64,000 bases of DNA from an uncultured Rhizobiaceae group bacterium (GTDB lineage: Bacteria; Pseudomonadota; Alphaproteobacteria; Rhizobiales; Rhizobiaceae): assembly GCA_947501445.1 (NCBI GenBank), contig CANMVS010000003.1:124001-188000 (forward strand), in the 5' to 3' direction. Shown here piece by piece: positions 62,701 through 64,000 of this stretch. The notes under the pieces were generated by a model. That model ran no database searches. It saw nothing but the letters and a program-made list of their open reading frames with translations, and was not told the DNA's origin. Made by a program: the position numbers and the translations under genes. Each line of letters begins with the position of its first letter. Within the stretch, counting starts at the first letter, position 1.

Positions 62701-64000
62701 TCCGGATCAATTGAGAATTCCCCTGTTGCAGCATCAAAGGAGTACTGCAGGTCGTGATCCGGGAGGGTTGAATCAGTAAACAGAAGATCGATAATCACGC
62801 CAGGTCCGACATCCGGATCGACTGCACTTGCCCGCAGGTCGAAAACAAGTGGGTCCTCATCTGTCCTTGCTGAACTGGTTTCAATCTGAGTAATCACAAG
62901 TGGATCATTTCGGCCTTCGATCGTAATCGTTGTCGATTCTGGGGTACTACCACCATGACCGTCAGATATGTCGTAGCCGACGCTTACAGTTGCTGTTTCC
63001 CCGGCGGCCAAATAGTTGAACTGGCTGGTATCAAATCTGAAGTTTCCACCAAGGAGTGTGTGTTCCAACGTGTTGTTCCCGAAGTCAAAGTCGACGGAAA
63101 CGAAATACTCGCCTATGAACAATTGATCATCCTTATCCGGATCAGATGCGCTCTGCAGCAAATCGATCGTGAAGGGACCGGCATCTTCATTTGTCGTCGC
63201 AACTAAGGGCGTGCTGTCCGGATCGTCATTGGCACCAAGAATTTCGAACGTGTAAGGAACTGTATTTTCGGTGAAGCCGCCTTTACTGTCGGTAATCGCA
63301 TAGGAAACAGTCAGGGTTTCGCTGGTGTCAACGGAAAGATCGTTGAATTGTGCCGGGTCAATGGTCACATCGCCGCTATCGCGATCATAGTCAAATGCAA
63401 CGGTTCGTTCGCTATTGTCTGAGGAAATGAGCACTGATCTCAGGCTAATTATGTCTGTGTTGTCCGGATCATCAGTTCCGTTCAACAAATTGAACGTTAT
63501 GGGTGCATCATCTTCGCTTGTATCAGCTACAGCCGTTGGCGGAGTGATGATAGCTGGTGCATCATTGCGTCCTTCAACAACGAGTGTCGCCGTGTTGTGC
63601 GCAACGCCACCATTGCTGTCATAGACGTCGAACTCCACGGTTATCGTTTCCGTGGCGTTTTGCGGCAGATCATTAAACTGTGCAGGGTCAATGAGCAGGT
63701 CGCCTGGAGCCTGACCTAGTGACCATAATACTGTGCGCTCGCTATTGGATGATGTCACCTCGATATGCGTGATATTGAGCACATCGGATACATCGGCATC
63801 TTGTGCATTGTCGAGCAGACTGAAATTCAGCGGTGCGGCGTCCTCATGTAGAGGATCCAATAGGATGGGAACGACGGTGGGGGCATCATTACGCCCTTCA
63901 ATGACGATCACCACCGTATTGGGCGTAATGCCGCCCTTGCCGTCGACCACATTATAGTTAATCGTCAGGGTGACGGTCTCATTGACGGCAAGATCATTGA
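59760..64000 (-). CDS. Giant VCBS/cadherin-like RTX protein, type I secreted (N-terminus beyond right edge)
   Basis: At least 1413 codons remain open to the right edge. Upstream region (about 61680-64000): six or so immunoglobulin/cadherin-like repeats with SSNSERTV, IDPAQFNDL and HNTATLVVEGRNDAP signatures, and a Gly/Ser linker (GGGLGGIGGGSSSNN) near 62310. Middle (about 60460-61583): seven repeats of a 50-57 residue unit (LxxGGFVVTWxS, ARxFDxxG), probably a seven-bladed beta-propeller. Next, a VCBS-type domain (TANDSDVDGDTLEITAV), then RTX calcium-binding units (TNGDDVITGAGGDDTLTGLA) and a C-terminal secretion signal ending QFNVDDFHIV. It is a surface or released adhesin-like protein. No secretion genes lie in the window. 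Confidence 0.9.
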   Translation of the reverse strand, partial: NDLAVNETVTLTINYNVVDGKGGITPNTVVIVIEGRNDAPTVVPILLDPLHEDAAPLNFSLLDNAQDADVSDVLNITHIEVTSSNSERTVLWSLGQAPGDLLIDPAQFNDLPQNATETITVEFDVYDSNGGVAHNTATLVVEGRNDAPAIITPPTAVADTSEDDAPITFNLLNGTDDPDNTDIISLRSVLISSDNSERTVAFDYDRDSGDVTIDPAQFNDLSVDTSETLTVSYAITDSKGGFTENTVPYTFEILGANDDPDSTPLVATTNEDAGPFTIDLLQSASDPDKDDQLFIGEYFVSVDFDFGNNTLEHTLLGGNFRFDTSQFNYLAAGETATVSVGYDISDGHGGSTPESTTITIEGRNDPLVITQIETSSARTDEDPLVFDLRASAVDPDVGPGVIIDLLFTDSTLPDHDLQYSFDAATGEFSIDPDQFSSRLGPDETAAVSVVYSAEGDNGDQQTGSFTITVQGVADVTIEEDAETSGNLLDFIPLNPDESFVEGSFVTDHGGQVTIAAGGSYTYKPAAGYNGYDSIPVQVQRDGGDVVFPPMVAPPVYIDIGGGLGGIGGGSSSNNPTSVTEDSGPVQLSLKDSSDSTISYGVLSVSSSNNSRTVEYSQHSSEVSINPAQFNDLAQGESEKITIRYVEKTGNTGEPEKTIFLTVHGRNDTPTAVIIDAGTHDETDGPIVIDLTGNSTDPDTSDGAPGAGSVKNIVVTSSNDQRVVNYTSDGQNLTIDPSQFEGLDGSSTEKITVSYDITDSNGGVAHSSAKLIVAGENTAPSATPDKLVDQMTSKEFLVMTDNPGGQASPDMATLANGNVAHVSSYNGNGIALRIVDTLGQAQTNEIKVNEQDGGSRGAATVAALADGRLVVTWHTSEQIDDTEGYGIKARIFYADGVPAGEAFLVNDTTAGNQLAPTVTGLESGGFVVTWFGGGIKAQRFDNDGVKLGNEITVDEENVTSGGTIPSVSAMQDGGFAVSWNASTHVSADMDGDAVFAQIFDASGEPTKDAFLVNSATAGNQWASRIETLASGRLIVTWQSFDSDPGTPDFAIKARLFTENGRVLGNDLLVSSVSKSSQDSPDITALTGGGFVITWQSDETSADGIIRISNARIYDASGNPVSDEFQINETISGGIYSVPAVTALSNGGFMISSTFSDTNASPQTSEVKARVFDANGQPVTEGLVREGAVSVIDISGLTANDSDVDGDTLEITAVAATSTLGASLTFNTDGTVSYDPTSSDAINALELGETVEDTFSYTITDPFGASDTADVTVIVTGTSTFGASVVAATSFAAQSDMIPGTSLEGTDQDEALVATNGDDVITGAGGDDTLTGLAGGDIFVFNLGDGSDAITDFAAGAEGRDVLRLIDTGFADAQAVISAAQDVGDNVEITIGTDIVTLLDVQVAQFNVDDFHIV

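Noticed and set aside
1-64000. CRISPR arrays, tRNA or rRNA genes, intact insertion sequences, prophage
   Set aside because: No regularly spaced identical repeats, cloverleaf sequences, transposase or phage structural genes were seen. The dispersed repeats are too few, too variable and too widely spaced for an array.

Overview
The window looks like chromosome from a marine, heterotrophic alphaproteobacterium, probably of the Hyphomicrobiales or a neighbouring order. Grounds for this are the rhizobial-type glycerol ABC operon (glpVSTPQU with a divergent glpR-glpD), many binding-protein-dependent transporters, DUF3750 and DUF2182 proteins, a DddP-type DMSP lyase and an SBP56/MtoX-type methanethiol oxidase. 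I see no rRNA, tRNA, CRISPR, phage or intact insertion sequence. Genus cannot be fixed from sequence alone.

Layout. 1-1.7 kb: 5' end of an MgtE-like Mg2+ transporter (minus) and a class V aminotransferase. 1.8-8.9 kb: LacI regulator diverging from an RbsA/C/B-type sugar ABC operon with a TIM-barrel isomerase and a Gfo/Idh/MocA dehydrogenase. 9.0-11.2 kb: small exported protein, GST, alpha/beta hydrolase. 11.2-19.3 kb: dipeptide/oligopeptide-type ABC operon ending in an amidohydrolase, with a divergent XRE regulator. 19.3-25.7 kb: an untidy accessory stretch with a hydrolase flanked by a 48-bp direct repeat, a decayed siderophore-interacting protein, a LysR-controlled group of exported SnoaL-like and DUF5519-like proteins, a frameshifted membrane gene behind an attenuator-like leader, and an atypical SDR. 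26.0-29.0 kb: MarR-controlled operon of an EF-hand/ABM fusion, cytochrome b561 and a membrane protein carrying two CDGSH motifs plus a third Fe-S domain. 29.1-33.2 kb: orphan BrnA-like antitoxin, IclR regulator and a methanethiol-oxidase/ferredoxin/DUF2182 operon. 33.3-41.8 kb: glycerol uptake and oxidation. 41.8-50.3 kb: two DUF3750 paralogues bracketing a ROK-controlled operon of M20 peptidase, sugar-type ABC transporter and YhfX-like PLP enzyme. 50.5-55.0 kb: PEP-mutase/isocitrate-lyase family enzyme, M19 dipeptidase, DddP and M42 aminopeptidase. 55.4-59.6 kb: pyrC, pyrE and the two carboxynorspermidine enzymes. 59.8-64.0 kb: C-terminal part of a giant type I-secreted RTX/VCBS protein running off the right edge.

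The genes describe a scavenger of small organics: sugars, glycerol, peptides and probably sulfur compounds. Each uptake operon has its own regulator beside it, often with a visible operator, and four substrate-binding-protein genes are each followed by a strong intercistronic stem-loop. A family of about 100-bp imperfectly palindromic intergenic repeats (nine full or partial copies) is scattered through the window. The most promising candidates for undescribed systems are the MarR/EF-hand-ABM/b561/CDGSH operon and the ROK/M20/YhfX/ABC operon.
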